Assembly: GCA_012274445.1 (NCBI GenBank) | Contig: JAAROD010000058.1 | Span: 1,488,001-1,552,000 of the forward strand | Direction: 5' to 3' | Source of the DNA: Sclerotiophoma versabilis | Lineage: Eukaryota > Ascomycota > Dothideomycetes > Pleosporales > Didymellaceae | DNA length: 64,000 nt | In this document: positions 12,247 through 23,364 of the stretch, one piece after another | Layout: every line of letters begins with the position of its first letter | How positions within the stretch are numbered: the first letter of the stretch is position 1 | Made by a program: the position numbers and the translations under genes | The notes under the pieces: generated by a model | Database searches by the model: none | What the model saw: the letters and a program-made list of their open reading frames with translations, nothing else | What the model was told of the DNA's origin: nothing

Positions 12247-12647
12247 GGTTGGACTACTACTGAATGATGCGCGGAAGTTGTAGGGTAGGTGCGAGTGTAT
12301 TGGGGGGGCGGTGACGCGATTTGAGATGGTAAACAAACCATCTGATGCCGGCAGCTGTCAGAACATCAACACTCTAGAAATGAGATTTTCACAAAGAACA
12401 GCGACTAATTAAATTCAAACATCAAACTTGCTGGGCTTCGTTCAATCCTAAATGTTTCCAAACATACCACAATTCTCAACAGTCTTGCTGCAACCGCGTG
12501 GAGGTACTGGAGGTTGCGGTCTCTAGTAGATCCCTGTCGTCTTGGCATAGCATTACGCATGCCGGAGGCCACGTTAAGCATCATCGACCTCACCAGCAGC
12601 TCTCCTCCAAGCTTCACCCCGCCACGACCACATTTTCTACCGACACA
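12247..12647. promoter_or_regulatory. Divergent promoter region, coiled-coil gene / OST3
   Basis: A 401-base gap between two divergent starts. It contains a G-run near 12300-12306 and T/A-rich segments around 12380-12420. No canonical TATA box is placed convincingly for either gene. Confidence 0.45.
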
Positions 12648-13738
12648 ATGCGGTGGTTTCAGGTCCTCACAGCTTCGCTGCTGCCTTTTACAGCTCTTGC
12701 AGCCAAGAAGACTGGCGACAAGTTCACCGATGCCCGTGCCAAATCGCTCGACATTGGACGTCCGCTGAAGCTTGATGACGGCGGTTACAGCTCATTGACC
12801 AATGGCCAGAGAGACTTCTCGGTTGCTGTGCTGCTCACTGCGCTCGAGACAAGATTTGGGTGTGTACTCTGCAGGGAATTCCAGCCAGAGTGGGATTTGC
12901 TGGGTAAGAGCTGGATCAAGGGTGACAAGGGTGGACAGACAAGGACGCTCTTTGGAACATTGGACTTCGTCGATGGAAAGAACACTTTCCAGTCGGTATG
13001 GCAGACCATCCAGGATATCGTCTTGGGTTTCTGCGGCTAACGTGACGCAGCTTCAACTCCAGACGGCCCCGGTGCTCCTCTTCTTCCCTCCCACCACCGG
13101 CCCCAACGCAAAGATCGATGCGCAGCCAATTCGCTATGACTTCACGTCTGGGTAAGCAAGTTTGCCAGACCGTCTTCACAAACCTAACGCCTTCCAGTCC
13201 ACAATCCGCAGAGCAGATCCATGCCTGGGTTTCCCGCCAGCTCCCCGCCGACATCCCCAAGCCCAAGGTCTCGCGCCCCATTAACTGGGTGAAGATCATC
13301 TCCGTCACCACCGCCGTCCTTGGAGGCATCACTGTCATCGCTGTTGCCTCGCCTTACATTCTTCCCCTCCTCCAGAACCGCAATCTTTGGGCTGCCCTCT
13401 CTCTGATCGCCGTCCTCCTCTTCACCTCAGGACACATGTTCAACCACATCCGCAAGACACCATACGTGGCAGGTGACGGCAAGGGCGGCCTCAGCTACTT
13501 TGCCAATGGATTCAGCAACCAGTTCGGTCTCGAGTCTCAGATCATTGCCGCCATCTACGGTGTTCTGGCGTTCGCGACGATTTCGCTCGCGCTCAAGGTT
13601 CCCAGAATTGCGGATTCGAGGGCTCAGCAATTTGCTGTATTCCTGTGGAGCGGTGTTTTGCTCTGCATGTACAGCTTCCTGCTCAGCGTTTTCAGGCAGA
13701 AGAACGGTGGGTATCAGTTCTGGCTGCCTCCGTTCTAG
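12648..13738 (+). CDS. OST3: Oligosaccharyltransferase OST3/OST6 subunit
   Basis: Three exons: 12648-12995, 13051-13151, 13198-13738; introns 12996-13050 and 13152-13197; 329 aa. An N-terminal signal peptide (MRWFQVLTASLLPFTALAA) leads into a luminal thioredoxin-like domain with the CxxC redox motif CVLC at residues 72-75. Four hydrophobic segments follow (residues about 185-320: VKIISVTTAVLGG, LWAALSLIAVLLF, IIAAIYGVLAF, FAVFLWSGVLL). This is the classical OST3/OST6 (human TUSC3/MAGT1) layout: an oxidoreductase subunit of the ER N-glycosylation complex that holds acceptor proteins by mixed disulfides. OST3 versus OST6 cannot be separated with certainty; filamentous fungi usually have one. 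WBP1, another subunit of the same complex, is at 57924-59588. Confidence 0.93.
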
Positions 13739-14012
13739 ACGATAGGCACAGCTTGAGAGAGAAAAGCAGTATTTCCTGTGTAGCCCTGAAAGTAGAGGAA
13801 AGGGAATTGTGTCTGCGCGATACCTCAGCTGCTGGAGGCTCGGAGTACGATCTAGGCAGCAGGCTTGCACCAAAAGGCGTTTTGGGTGCATCTCAGGATT
13901 AGGACGGAGCGCCCAGTTTATCATGTTGCCATATAGCATCAATTACATTTTTCCACACATGATGCTAACCCTACATTGTGTGTCTGAGTTCCCTAGCGAG
14001 TGAGTGTCGTAC

Positions 14013-15017
14013 TCACTGCTTCCCTTCGTAATCCCTCGCCCACACACTCTTGAACTTCTCCTTATCCACAGCAAACTCCAACAAGTAGTCCCTCTCCAGG
14101 TCGTGCGTCCTCCTTCCAAGCAAGACCAAGCTGTGTAGTGGCTTACCCAAGTCGGCATCACAGAGCTCACCAAGTGTTCCAGCAACGATCTTCTCGTCCT
14201 CTGCGCCGACACGCGCAACACCCACGGCCAGAGACTCACGGCTGTACACACCCTCCTTCTTGACATCCTCCTCAATCTCCAGCATCTGCTGCGCACACTG
14301 CGCCACCGTCATGTAGCGTGGAGGCTCGTAGATCTTGCGGCCGCGCGCCATGTTCTCGATACTCTGTTCCTTGACCTTGATATCGAGCAGCACCAGTGTG
14401 TGCAGGCCGATGCGCACGTTCTCTGCGATGCGGTCGTAGAAGGAGGCGGGCTTCCAGTTGTCGAGGAAGAAGACCATGGAGACTGTTTGCCCGAAGTTGT
14501 ACAGTTGCAGGCCCGTTGTGCCGATGGAGGTCAGAATCGAGGCGTTGGGGACGGAGCGGGTGGGGATGGAGAGTTCGCGGGCGCGCAGGACAAGATCGGT
14601 GTGTGTTGTTGCTCTGGAATGATTTTGTTAGTCTTGGACTCGAAATTCAAGTGTACAACGGGTGTGTAGGCTCGTGTGTGGTATGTATTGTGGTTATGGA
14701 GCGCGTACCCAAATGGATCTCCCACGACGAGGAAGGCGACGTCGACTTTGTCTGCGTCGGCGAGGATGTCGTCGCTGGATGACTCGACCATCTCGCGGTC
14801 CGCAATGATTACTGAGCGGCCATAGAAGGACTCCTACTGCGGTATGATTAGCAACATTCTACCCCATGACATGTCGACTCACAAGCGCTTCCTTGTCCAC
14901 CAGCAAGACAGCCGTGTATGCCTCCAGGTACACACGCTCAGCCTTCTTGACAATCTCGAGACCACGCACGGTGATGTCTTTCTCGTCGGCGAGGCCGAGT
15001 CCTACAAGGTACAGCAT
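14013..15017 (-). CDS. DPH5: Diphthine methyl ester synthase
   Basis: Three exons: 14883-15017, 14709-14833, 14013-14613; introns 14834-14882 (TAG acceptor) and 14614-14708; 286 aa, the usual DPH5 length. S-adenosylmethionine-dependent methylation in diphthamide synthesis on elongation factor 2, in the cytosol. Family segments visible: MLYLVGLGLADEKDITVRGL at the start, LEAYTAVLL, VVGDPFGATTHTDLVLRA across intron 2, IGTTGLQLYNFG, SIENMARGRKIYEPPRYM and GVARVGAEDEKIVAGTL. The GDP-x-x-A-TTH motif of tetrapyrrole-type methylases is restored only with the intron model, which supports it. Divergent from SPT3 with about 325 bases between the starts. Confidence 0.95.
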
Positions 15018-15342
15018 GATTGCGGTTTGTCGTGTAATTCGTCTGGGCGGAGCGGCTTTGGTGGGGGACTCGACGATTTTCTAAAGTTCGCGGGGCTGGC
15101 TTGCGCTCGTAGGGCTGAGCCAGCAGGGGTGCAGCGCGCTAGGGACCCTCAAACCGCGTGCCTGCGTGCTACTTCCATCAGTTGCGCCGGACTTACGCAT
15201 CGACTGACAATCCGCGGATCCTGCCTGGAGCAAGTTCGTGAAGTGTGGCCGCGAGCGGACATATCGTTTTCTGGATTGTTGCGCTGTTTACGGCCCTTCA
15301 CGACCGCATCTTCACACATCGACCTCCACGTGAACGTTCACC
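15018..15342. promoter_or_regulatory. Divergent promoter region, DPH5 / SPT3
   Basis: A 325-base gap between divergent starts. No clear TATA box. CT-rich and CAC-rich stretches just before the SPT3 start (15290-15340) are typical of fungal leader sequences. Confidence 0.4.
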
Positions 15343-16693
15343 ATGGCGGATAGGGACAAAATGGCGAAGTACCGGACGGAGATCCAACAGGTCAGTAACA
15401 TTTGCTTTCGATTCGTTCTTTTGCTTTCCTTATGTCTTTGATCTTAAGTTCTTGAACATCTGCACACATTACTCTCCTTGGTCCTACAGCATCACTGCGC
15501 ATCTATAATGATCCTCTGTCCATGATATGTTCACACACATCATGTCCTTCGATATACATGTGGTCTGTTTTTGAATTCCATGGCGTATAGACAATATCGT
15601 CTGCCATTGCGCTCTCGCTCATTACATGCATATCTCATATGTCTGTTCGCCAGTTTCCATACCCATATCCCCCCTCTCACGTCCCAGTACCTGAACAACC
15701 ATCCTAAGCTCCATAGATGATGTTTGTCTCCGGCGAAACCGGCGAACCTGCCCCCGAAACCACGACCCTAATCGAATCCATCGTGCAAGACCAAGTGCAG
15801 CACATGCTACGCGAATGCACATCGCTCGCCACACGCCGTGGCAGTAAATCTATCTCCACCGACGACCTCTTCATGCTAATCCGGCACGACCGCGCCAAAA
15901 TCTCACGCCTCCGGCACTTTCTGCAGTGGAAAGACGTGCGGCGGTCCGTCAAGGACAGCGACGACAAGGGCGGCGACGCTGGCGCAGACGTCGGTACAGG
16001 CGACGCCGATCTCGCCGCGGGAGTAATAGGCGGAGGCCCATCAGGACCGGGACCCGAGGCGGGCAAGAAGGCGAAGCGGGCAAAAGTCGATTTAGTCTGG
16101 GATGTGCATAGTTTCTTCACCGAATTCCCGCCGCAAAAGGACGATGTCGAGGACGAAGAGGAAGAAGAGATGAATTTCGCAACGCTCCAGAGACTCAAGA
16201 ACGCAGATGAGCGTACTAAAAATATGACGCGCGAAGAGTACGTGCACTGGTCCGACTGCCGCCAGGCCTCGTTCACATACCGCAAGGGCAAGCGGTTCAA
16301 GGAGTGGGCTGGCTTTGGGCTGATCACAGACTCCAAGCCTTCAGACGATATCATTGATATTCTGGGCTTCTTGACGTTTGAGATTGTGCAGACGCTCACC
16401 GAGGAGGCGCTCAAGGTCAAGGATGCAGAGGATGCGTACAAGAAGAGTACGGGCGGCGAGCAGAATAGGCTGAAGAGGAAGCGGGAGAGAGGTCTTTTTG
16501 ATCCGCCTGAAGAGGCGAGAGAGCCTGTGCAGCCCAGCCATGTGCAGGAGGGGTATAGGAGATTACAGAGGGGAAACAACAAGAGCAGAGCTATGCTGAA
16601 CTTTACAAGGAATGTGCATCGCGCGGCACTGAGGCTGGTAAGCATTTCTTGTTCCTGATTGTACGGCGGATTGCTGACAGTGAACAGATCTAA
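15343..16693 (+). CDS. SPT3: SAGA complex subunit Spt3
   Basis: Three exons: 15343-15390, 15717-16637, 16688-16693; introns 15391-15716 (326 bases, unusually long here) and 16638-16687; 324 aa. Spt3 is a histone-fold transcription coactivator subunit that helps SAGA deliver TBP. The first histone-fold half is clear: KYRTEIQQ joined over intron 1 to MMFVSGETGEPAPETTTLIE, then QVQHMLRECTSLA, STDDLFMLIRHD and FLQWKDVRRSVKDSDD. The second half follows at ATLQRLKNADERTKNMTREEY and GFLTFEIVQTLTEEALKVK, then DPPEEAREPVQPSHVQEGYRRLQ. A Gly/Asp-rich linker (about residues 97-130) is longer than in yeast. The last exon adds only Ile and the stop, which gives the family ending RLI. Confidence 0.95.
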
Positions 16694-17183
16694 GGACATG
16701 GATTTGCTTAATGATGTTGTGCAAGGAGGGCGTTAGTAGTTTCTTTGATATCCATGACCTAGCGATATGGTGTCTGGCGTTGAGAGGGCATGTTTGGGAC
16801 GGTCTCCATCTTCTTTGTAGTAGATCATCATTAGTACTGAAATCCAGTCTGAGCCGAGGTCGTGGCCAGGCTAGTGGCGGACATAGTTGAACAAGACATC
16901 AATTCATCAAAGGCCTTGGGACGATAAGAAAGAAGATTAACTCCAAGATTGACCACTCGTTTATAATATGCCGATGCATCCTATCCCTTTTTCATGGACA
17001 TTCATAAGCATCGGGAGTTCAGAAGAGGCAGCCTTGTCAGTCGGGTGTGCAGCATGGAGAAAAATGCTCGTTTGCAACCCAGACGTACATGAAACATGAC
17101 CGCATATGCCGAGATAGAAAGGAGATTTACGCCCTCCTTTAACCCTGAAAAGACCCACGCCGGTTGTTTATCATGTCGTCCAT
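16694..17183. other. Convergent 3' intergenic region, SPT3 / RPL19
   Basis: 490 bases between two convergent stops, presumably both 3' untranslated regions. Nothing else recognised. Confidence 0.5.
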
Positions 17184-18118
17184 CTACTGCTCGTCGCCAA
17201 GCTGAGCAGCACGCTTCTGCTGCACACGCTCCTGCCTCCTCTCCCTCGCGGCCTTGGTCTTCGCACGCTTGGCGTCCATCTCCTCCTTGATAGCCCGGTC
17301 GCGGGCCTTCTCGGCCTTAGCCTTGTGGATCTGCGCTGCGTGTCAGTAGCAAGACTCTGAGCGGGGGATGACAGAGTCATGATGTCATGTCAGGATGGAC
17401 GTACGTGCTCAACGAGGGCACGCTTGTGCTTGAAGGTGTTACCCTTGGAGAGGTGGTACAGCTCGTGGTAGAGGTGCTTGTCAATCTTTCCGGCAGCGCG
17501 GTACTTGACCAAAAGGCGGCGGAGGACACGGAGACGGCGCATCCAGAGGATTTGGCTGTGTTCCGTGTCAGCAACAGTTCCATGTGCGTCTGCTCACCGC
17601 ACTCTGCTATGTCGTGTCCTTCATATCGCGTGCGGTGGCCGTGTCGGTAGTGCATACCTGGGCATACGAGCGTCCTTGGTACCCTTCCTCTTACCGAAAC
17701 CACGGTGACGACCAATGCGACGGGCGGCGTTCAGCTCACGGGCACGGGCGCGCGAGTGCATGGTGACGGGCTTGCGGATGATGAGGCCATCCTGGACGAG
17801 CTTGCGGATGGTCTGGCGAGAGTTGGCGTTGGCAATCTCGCTGGTCTCGTTGGGGTCGAGCCAGATCTTGCGCTTGCCGCAGCCGACAACGGAGGCCGCA
17901 AGGCGCTTCTGCGTGCGGAGGTTGACCCTGTTAGAGATTTCCGTCAGCACTCTGCTCTCGTGGTGTGGTGTGGGCGGCGTTGAAGAAGATTATGCAAAGA
18001 GGGGTTCGCCACTCCTCGAGTCGCTCTGGAAGCAGCACCGCGAGTTGGGGAGGGCGTGGGACAATCGCAATTGCTTCTCGATCGATGGATATTCTGTGTG
18101 CGGCCGGGTTCCTTACAT
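17184..18118 (-). CDS. RPL19: 60S ribosomal protein eL19
   Basis: Four coding exons: 18117-18118, 17658-17927, 17405-17555, 17184-17330; 189 aa, identical in length to yeast L19. Introns 17928-18116, 17556-17657 and 17331-17404. Family segments: MVNLRTQKRLAASVVGCGKR, IWLDPNETSEIANANSR, the basic core ELNAARRIGRHRGFGKRKG, then QILWMRRLRVLRRLL and LYHELYHLSKGNTFKHKR, with a long basic C-terminal helix. The start codon itself is split: exon 1 ends AT and exon 2 begins with G, so translation initiates only on spliced mRNA. An intron in or right after the ATG is common in fungal ribosomal protein genes. Structural component of the large subunit near the tunnel exit and subunit bridges. Confidence 0.95.
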
Positions 18119-18968
18119 TTTCGATGATGTTGTCGACGGTGGTCGTGGGTGAGCTGCGGTTAGTACGTCGAGACACTGAAAGGAAGTTCGGGAATTCGCT
18201 GTGGGCAGGTGCCTTTAGCGAGCCAAGTCGGAGCCAAGCCACACAAAGACTAGCGTCTGAATGCATCATTCATTACGCTCCAAACCACAATCATTCCATG
18301 GAGCACTGCACAAGTCGATCCTCTGCTGCGAGTCGCTTGCAGTTGCTCATTGCTGTCTGCCAGCGGTGGAAGTTGTTATGCATGCTTTGCCCCAGGCTAC
18401 CGCGCACTGCTTTTACAACCCTGACCACGATTCAGTGGACATCACAACATACATTTTAGGCAGCTCTCTCTCTGTGCGATGTATCTTTTGAAATCTCTTG
18501 CAGTGCATCTCATCCTCGCTGGCAATGCATTGTGGTCGTCGTTTCGCACATCAGCAAACATGTGCTCATAGTGACTCATTCTCGATCGTCACAAGCTAGG
18601 CTCACTAGACGCGCCGCGGAAGCTGTTCGTAGTAGTGGCGATGCGGTTGTCGGCACATGCACCTCACTGTTACAATGAAAGTGAGTAGGATGTCCTCTCA
18701 TGTTGTCGAGTAAGCCGGATCCAGGCATGCTGACTTCAAAATTATGGGAGGTAGTCAACCCACGCCTGCTTACATTCGTTACTGTATAAGTAATCCGAAG
18801 ACCACAGGCAATTTTACCTGCGTTGTCTAACATGCAGAGGTACACTAGAGACGCCCATGTTTGATGTTTAGACGGAATTGGCAGCAACTGCATCCAATCT
18901 TTTCTGCAATCTGGGAGAACACTGTTTACATAGTGTTGTGGTAGGCTTGCATTCTCATCTTGATTTGT
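18119..18968. other. Intergenic, RPL19 upstream region and 3' end of BRE4-like gene
   Basis: About 850 bases. The RPL19 promoter and leader should lie in the first few hundred bases. Small open frames (for instance 18576-18893 minus) have no recognisable features. No RNA gene seen. Confidence 0.5.
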
Positions 18969-21900
18969 TTACTGCAACTTGAGGTCTTCTTCATTCAGTA
19001 CGCCATACAACTTCTCAATCTCCTGCCCAATGATACCGAGATCATGCGCTAGCTGTCCAGTCACCAGAGCTGTGTGGCACGTCAGTCAGATACTTCACCT
19101 GCAAGTACAGCAACGAAGTGACTTACCATAAGCATACAAAAGCTCGTAGTCCTCATCCTTGGCTATGACCTTGCCCAGTCCAGTCTGCCTGAACTCGAAC
19201 ACCCTCGCAAGTAGCCGATCTCTAGTGTGCTCGATATTTGGCAAGACATCGTTCAGCGGGTACTCCAACTTCATCGAGGACGCCATAACTTTAGTGCGTT
19301 AGTTGTCACGGGCCAGTATGTGTAACGGAGCTGTGCTTACCAGAGAACAAATGACTAATTCGCCAACTGAGTTCGGTCCATTCCTTTTTCGTGTACTTCA
19401 GTACCTCCTTCTCTCCTTCGGAAGCCTTAAGATCCTTCAATATGATGACATTCATGGCGTGCATGCTATCCAGTATGCGGCTTGTTGCACCCATGATGAT
19501 CTTGAAGCTTTTAGCAGGGAATGGGCCTCTGAGCTCGAACTCGAACGTCGCAGCAACACACAATGATTCTAGATGGTTTAAGAAGCGGCGCAACTCGAAC
19601 TCCTCGCGTTCACTCATGTAAGAGTAAGGCTTATGGGTATCGCCCAGGTTGGCTTCCAGCAGTGTCTTGAGCGGACCGCGCTTCCAGATCAACCCCATCT
19701 TGAGCCATAGCAGGGAAGTGCCCTTCTTCAGCTTCCGTCGTGCAGAGATGGGCCAGATGAGTCTAGTGACCACAATACCCCAGATGCATCCAACCATGAC
19801 AGCTACAACACGGTGCAGCACAATCTCCCAAATTTCAGGAGAAATGCCACCCTCGTCGCTGTCATCTTCATCCTCGTCCTTGACTGATAGTGAGTAGGCA
19901 TACAGAGCTGACAAGTTGTAGGTAAGCAAGATAAATCGACCCATAGGCCCCTTGCCTTTACCAACAATGATGTAAAAGCACATCAGAGAGACCAACCAGC
20001 CAAAGAAGCCAAGCACAAATGGGCTCTCGTCAGCCACGATCCAGGCAATGATAGCATAGATGGCTCCAAGACAGGTACCGAAGAATCGCTGGAACCCAGT
20101 TGTGTTGGATGCGCCAATGGTCATGGAGCACACCAACATGTAAGACAGTAGACCCCACTCGCCGCGCCAATGCCCGTACAGCTCGCGTGTTGGCTGAATG
20201 AATGACCACATGGCGTACAAGACCGCACCAATGCCAACTTTGACAGCATATTTCAAATCGTCTCTTCTGAAAGCGGACAGTGCGACCCACGCGCGATATG
20301 ATAGCGGTTGTTCTTTCTCGGATTTGTAAGGATCACCACGCGTAGACCTGCGGTAAATGGGGTTGTGGATCTCATGCGAGCCACCCGGTGTCTGGTTGGT
20401 GCCTTCGTCAATTAGACTTGAATTCTCTACATCGTATTAGTCGCTTCGGAGACTGAGATAATTGGCAAGCTCCTTACCTGACTCATCGCCGTCGGATCGT
20501 TTGCTCTTGCGTCCCCTCCTCCAGAACTTGAGCCACTTCCAGCTTCTTCGACGTGGGTAGCGGTTGACGTTTGTCTTCAACTCTTCAAGTACATCCAGAA
20601 ACGTAACCATGTCTTCAGCAAAGTCTTCTAGCGAGGAACTAAAATAACCGCAGCTTGCGGCCACTTCCTCAAAATCCGCCGCTACTGCTGCCGATCCAGT
20701 CTTGGTGGGTACTTTTGTCTTGTATACAACATCGAGAGCTTCGCGCTTGGCGTTTGAAAATAAGGCTTTTGCGTCCACGAGGCTGTGTCGGAAGTGCTCG
20801 TTGATGGTCATGTTGTACTCTGGTCCTGGTCCAAATGGAAGTTCTGACAGCACTTCCCGTAGTGTGTATGTCAATGATTTCTGTAATGTTAGTAGTCAAC
20901 TAGATCACAGGAACGGGAACTTACCATAGGTGGACCCAAGTGCGCAATGAAGACGGAGAACATGTCTGCAGGGGTGAGATTAGACTGCACAAAGTTCGGC
21001 AGCCTGGAAGAGTGGTCACGATTGCTGGACTCGTCGTCTGAAGCATCAGCTGAAGGTTGCACCGACGGCTCCCCTGTGGTGGGCTCAGGGAGCTCATCAA
21101 TAGAAGCAAGGATGCTTGTGCGTCTTTCCATGTGGCTGAGACTTGGGGAGAGTAGCTGAGGTGGACTTTGAGATAGAGTGTGCTCGGAGAAGATAGACGA
21201 AGTGACTGTGCCGTTCGCAGGTATACTGTCTGATGGCGTAACAACGCTTGTGTTAGATTGAGCGAGCAGTGTGAACTGTGTTTCTGCGGCACTCCTCAAG
21301 CCACCAATGCTTTGCATCAGCTTCTCGAGACATTTTACGAGTCGCGCACTAATTTTGTACTCTTCTTCCGTACCGAGGACATAGTGTTCGAACTTGGCTT
21401 CGCCCAGGTTTTTCACGAGTGTTTTGTATGTCGACTGACTCTTATTGGAAGCCTTGACGAAAGAATCGTTCCTCAAATCCTGTTCAGCGCCAGAAAGGAA
21501 ACTGTGAGCAATGGCATTGAGATTCTCAGCCATTGCATCGGTCGATTGAATGAATGTGTCGCGGTATTCTGTTCGCGCAGACGTTGGTCTTACCAGGAGA
21601 GCCACAGCTGTTGATGCTGTACACCCCATTATGATCATCTTCAGCACCTGCCAGATCTTGACGTATGAAAAGGTCGCATTCTGCACAGCCCCTTCTTTGG
21701 TCAACACCGTGATCAGGGCAAGTGATGTCAAGGAGCAGGCTACGTTGACCAGGGGATTGCCCAGCTTGTGCTTGGTCCAACCCACAAGACCCAGGCCAGC
21801 TCCACAGAACACAACGAGGACAATTGCATGCCCGACAACAAGGAGGTGCTGATGTCCAAACCAGGCAGATATCGCCATGCTAGAGAAGGACACGAAGGCA

Positions 21901-22430
21901 GCGTACAGAAAGGCAGCGAAGGCCAGCATGACGGCTTCAATCATGCTACCAGCTGAGCGCGCAGGATGGAAGTAGACCGTAACGGTGGCAACCATGTGCT
22001 TTCCATCGTTCTTGCCGAGCAAGCCAGCAATCTGGGGGACAAATGTAGCCAAAGAACCCAAGATGTATGCCAGCGAGCACTTCAATATGCCAATACCGGT
22101 CGGAGAGGTCGCGTATGCGTAGGCTTGTCGAAGCCGGAATTTGAACTCCTCCCAGAGCCTTTCGCACTTTCCCAACTCTTCATGTCGTGTGGGATCGAAC
22201 TGACCAGGCGCAAGTAGGAACTCGGAAGATTCGGTGTTGCGATGGGAGGGTCGTCGAAGTGTGAAGTTGCGTTTGACGCGCTCGCCAGTCCTCGGTTGTA
22301 TCATCGTCACCGACCGTAGCTACAACCTGTAAGCTCATTGTCCTGCACGAATGCGCGTTCAAGCATGTATGGCGCTTACACTGGGCCGCAGGTAGCGGCG
22401 CTCCGCCGGAGTCTGCAGAGACTCAGTCAT
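18969..22430 (-). CDS. BRE4-like / aromatic acid exporter family membrane protein
   Basis: Six exons: 22380-22430, 20925-22319, 20478-20880, 19341-20426, 19127-19288, 18969-19069; 1065 aa. Two blocks of about six transmembrane helices each: residues about 70-240 (TGIGILKCSLAYILGSLATF through MGCTASTAVALLV) and about 650-830 (YAVKVGIGAVLYAMW through AVMVGCIWGIVVTRLIWP), split by a long soluble Ser-rich region. This is the layout of the fungal ER-transporter 6TM N-terminal, FUSC-like and DUF2421 families, which include yeast Bre4 (brefeldin A sensitivity). Substrate unknown. A long frame reaches GTG 22310, but eukaryotic initiation favours either ATG 22304 or, as modelled, ATG 22430 with a 60-base intron 22320-22379; the first exon is the least certain part. 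All other junctions are frame-consistent. Confidence 0.85.
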
Positions 22431-22872
22431 CGTGGTACCTCGATGGTATCAAGATCTAGGTCGCCGCTTCGGACATGGTGGGAGGGTTGCAGGACAAAGT
22501 CCCATGCGGCGGTGACGCTGTGAAGCCCAGGTGCTGTCCAGGCGCGACCAAGAACCCTGCACGTCAAGGCTGACTGACGTCGACCGCGCCTCAGCCACCT
22601 TCTCTTTCATTCTACAAATGCAGACTCCATAAACACTACCTCATACAAACTGATTTATAAGTAACACAATTCGAATTTGATTTTATTGTAGGCTCGCGCA
22701 AGCACATGCCTGTCACGCACAGCAATGCCCAAGATCGAACGCGGTACCCTTGCCTGGTGTAGTGCGGCCCTTATTGGCGGACTAGCGCCCATCATAGAAT
22801 CTCTTCGACCTCCACCTTTGTCTTCCTCTATCAATCCAACAACAACCGGTGAAGCCACAGGAGGGGCCCACA
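22431..22872. promoter_or_regulatory. Divergent promoter region
   Basis: About 440 bases between the BRE4-like gene and the plus-strand gene at 22873. A/T-rich around 22620-22690. No confident motif. Confidence 0.35.
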
Positions 22873-23364
22873 ATGGAGGACTTTGACGAAAATGACGAAA
22901 TGGCAGCCATGATGGGATTTTCGTCATTCGGCGGCACCAAGAAGCGAAAGTTCGATCAGACAAAGTCACCAATCAAGGATGAGTACAGTGCCAGCGGTGC
23001 CAATTCGACGGAGCTGGGAGTGCGAAACAAAGCTTCAGGCGATCAAGAAACAAGCGGTGAAGGGGCTTTAAGCGCTTCTCCTACTGCAAAGCAGTCAGCA
23101 CCGGCCGGTGGACTTGCAAGCTTCCTAGCTCGTGGGCAGGCATTGCCAGAGAAGCCACCTAAAGCTGGACCTATTCATCAGGAAGGTCCGAGTCAAGTAG
23201 ATCCTTCAGCTACTGAATTAGTTTCTTTCGGTGGACCATCCATACCTCGAGCTGATTTGAATGCTCTCCGGTTTGGTGTCAAAAACACGGATGGCGACAC
23301 AGCCTACTTCCTACCCAGCTTTGTTGAAGATCCCTGGGGAAAATTGCGCCCGAATCGAACCTGA
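22873..23364 (+). CDS. Small conserved fungal protein, function unknown
   Basis: About 163 aa from ATG 22873; an in-frame ATG at 22849 would add eight residues. The N-terminus is acidic and then has EMAAMMGFSSFGGTKKRKFD; the middle is Ser/Ala/Gly-rich and disordered; the C-terminus has RFGVKNTDGDTAYFLPSFVEDPW, a strongly patterned end typical of a short conserved motif. The MGFSSFGGTK segment resembles the MGFxSFxxTKGK motif of the U4/U6.U5 snRNP 27 kDa protein, but this is only a local likeness and I do not assign that function. The frame ends TGA at 23364; a GTAAGT right after the stop leaves open an alternative spliced C-terminus. Confidence 0.65.
   Translation: MEDFDENDEMAAMMGFSSFGGTKKRKFDQTKSPIKDEYSASGANSTELGVRNKASGDQETSGEGALSASPTAKQSAPAGGLASFLARGQALPEKPPKAGPIHQEGPSQVDPSATELVSFGGPSIPRADLNALRFGVKNTDGDTAYFLPSFVEDPWGKLRPNRT

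Noticed and set aside
22310..22310. GTG as start of the BRE4-like protein
   Set aside because: GTG initiation is rare in nuclear fungal genes; ATG 22304 or a spliced ATG at 22430 is preferred.
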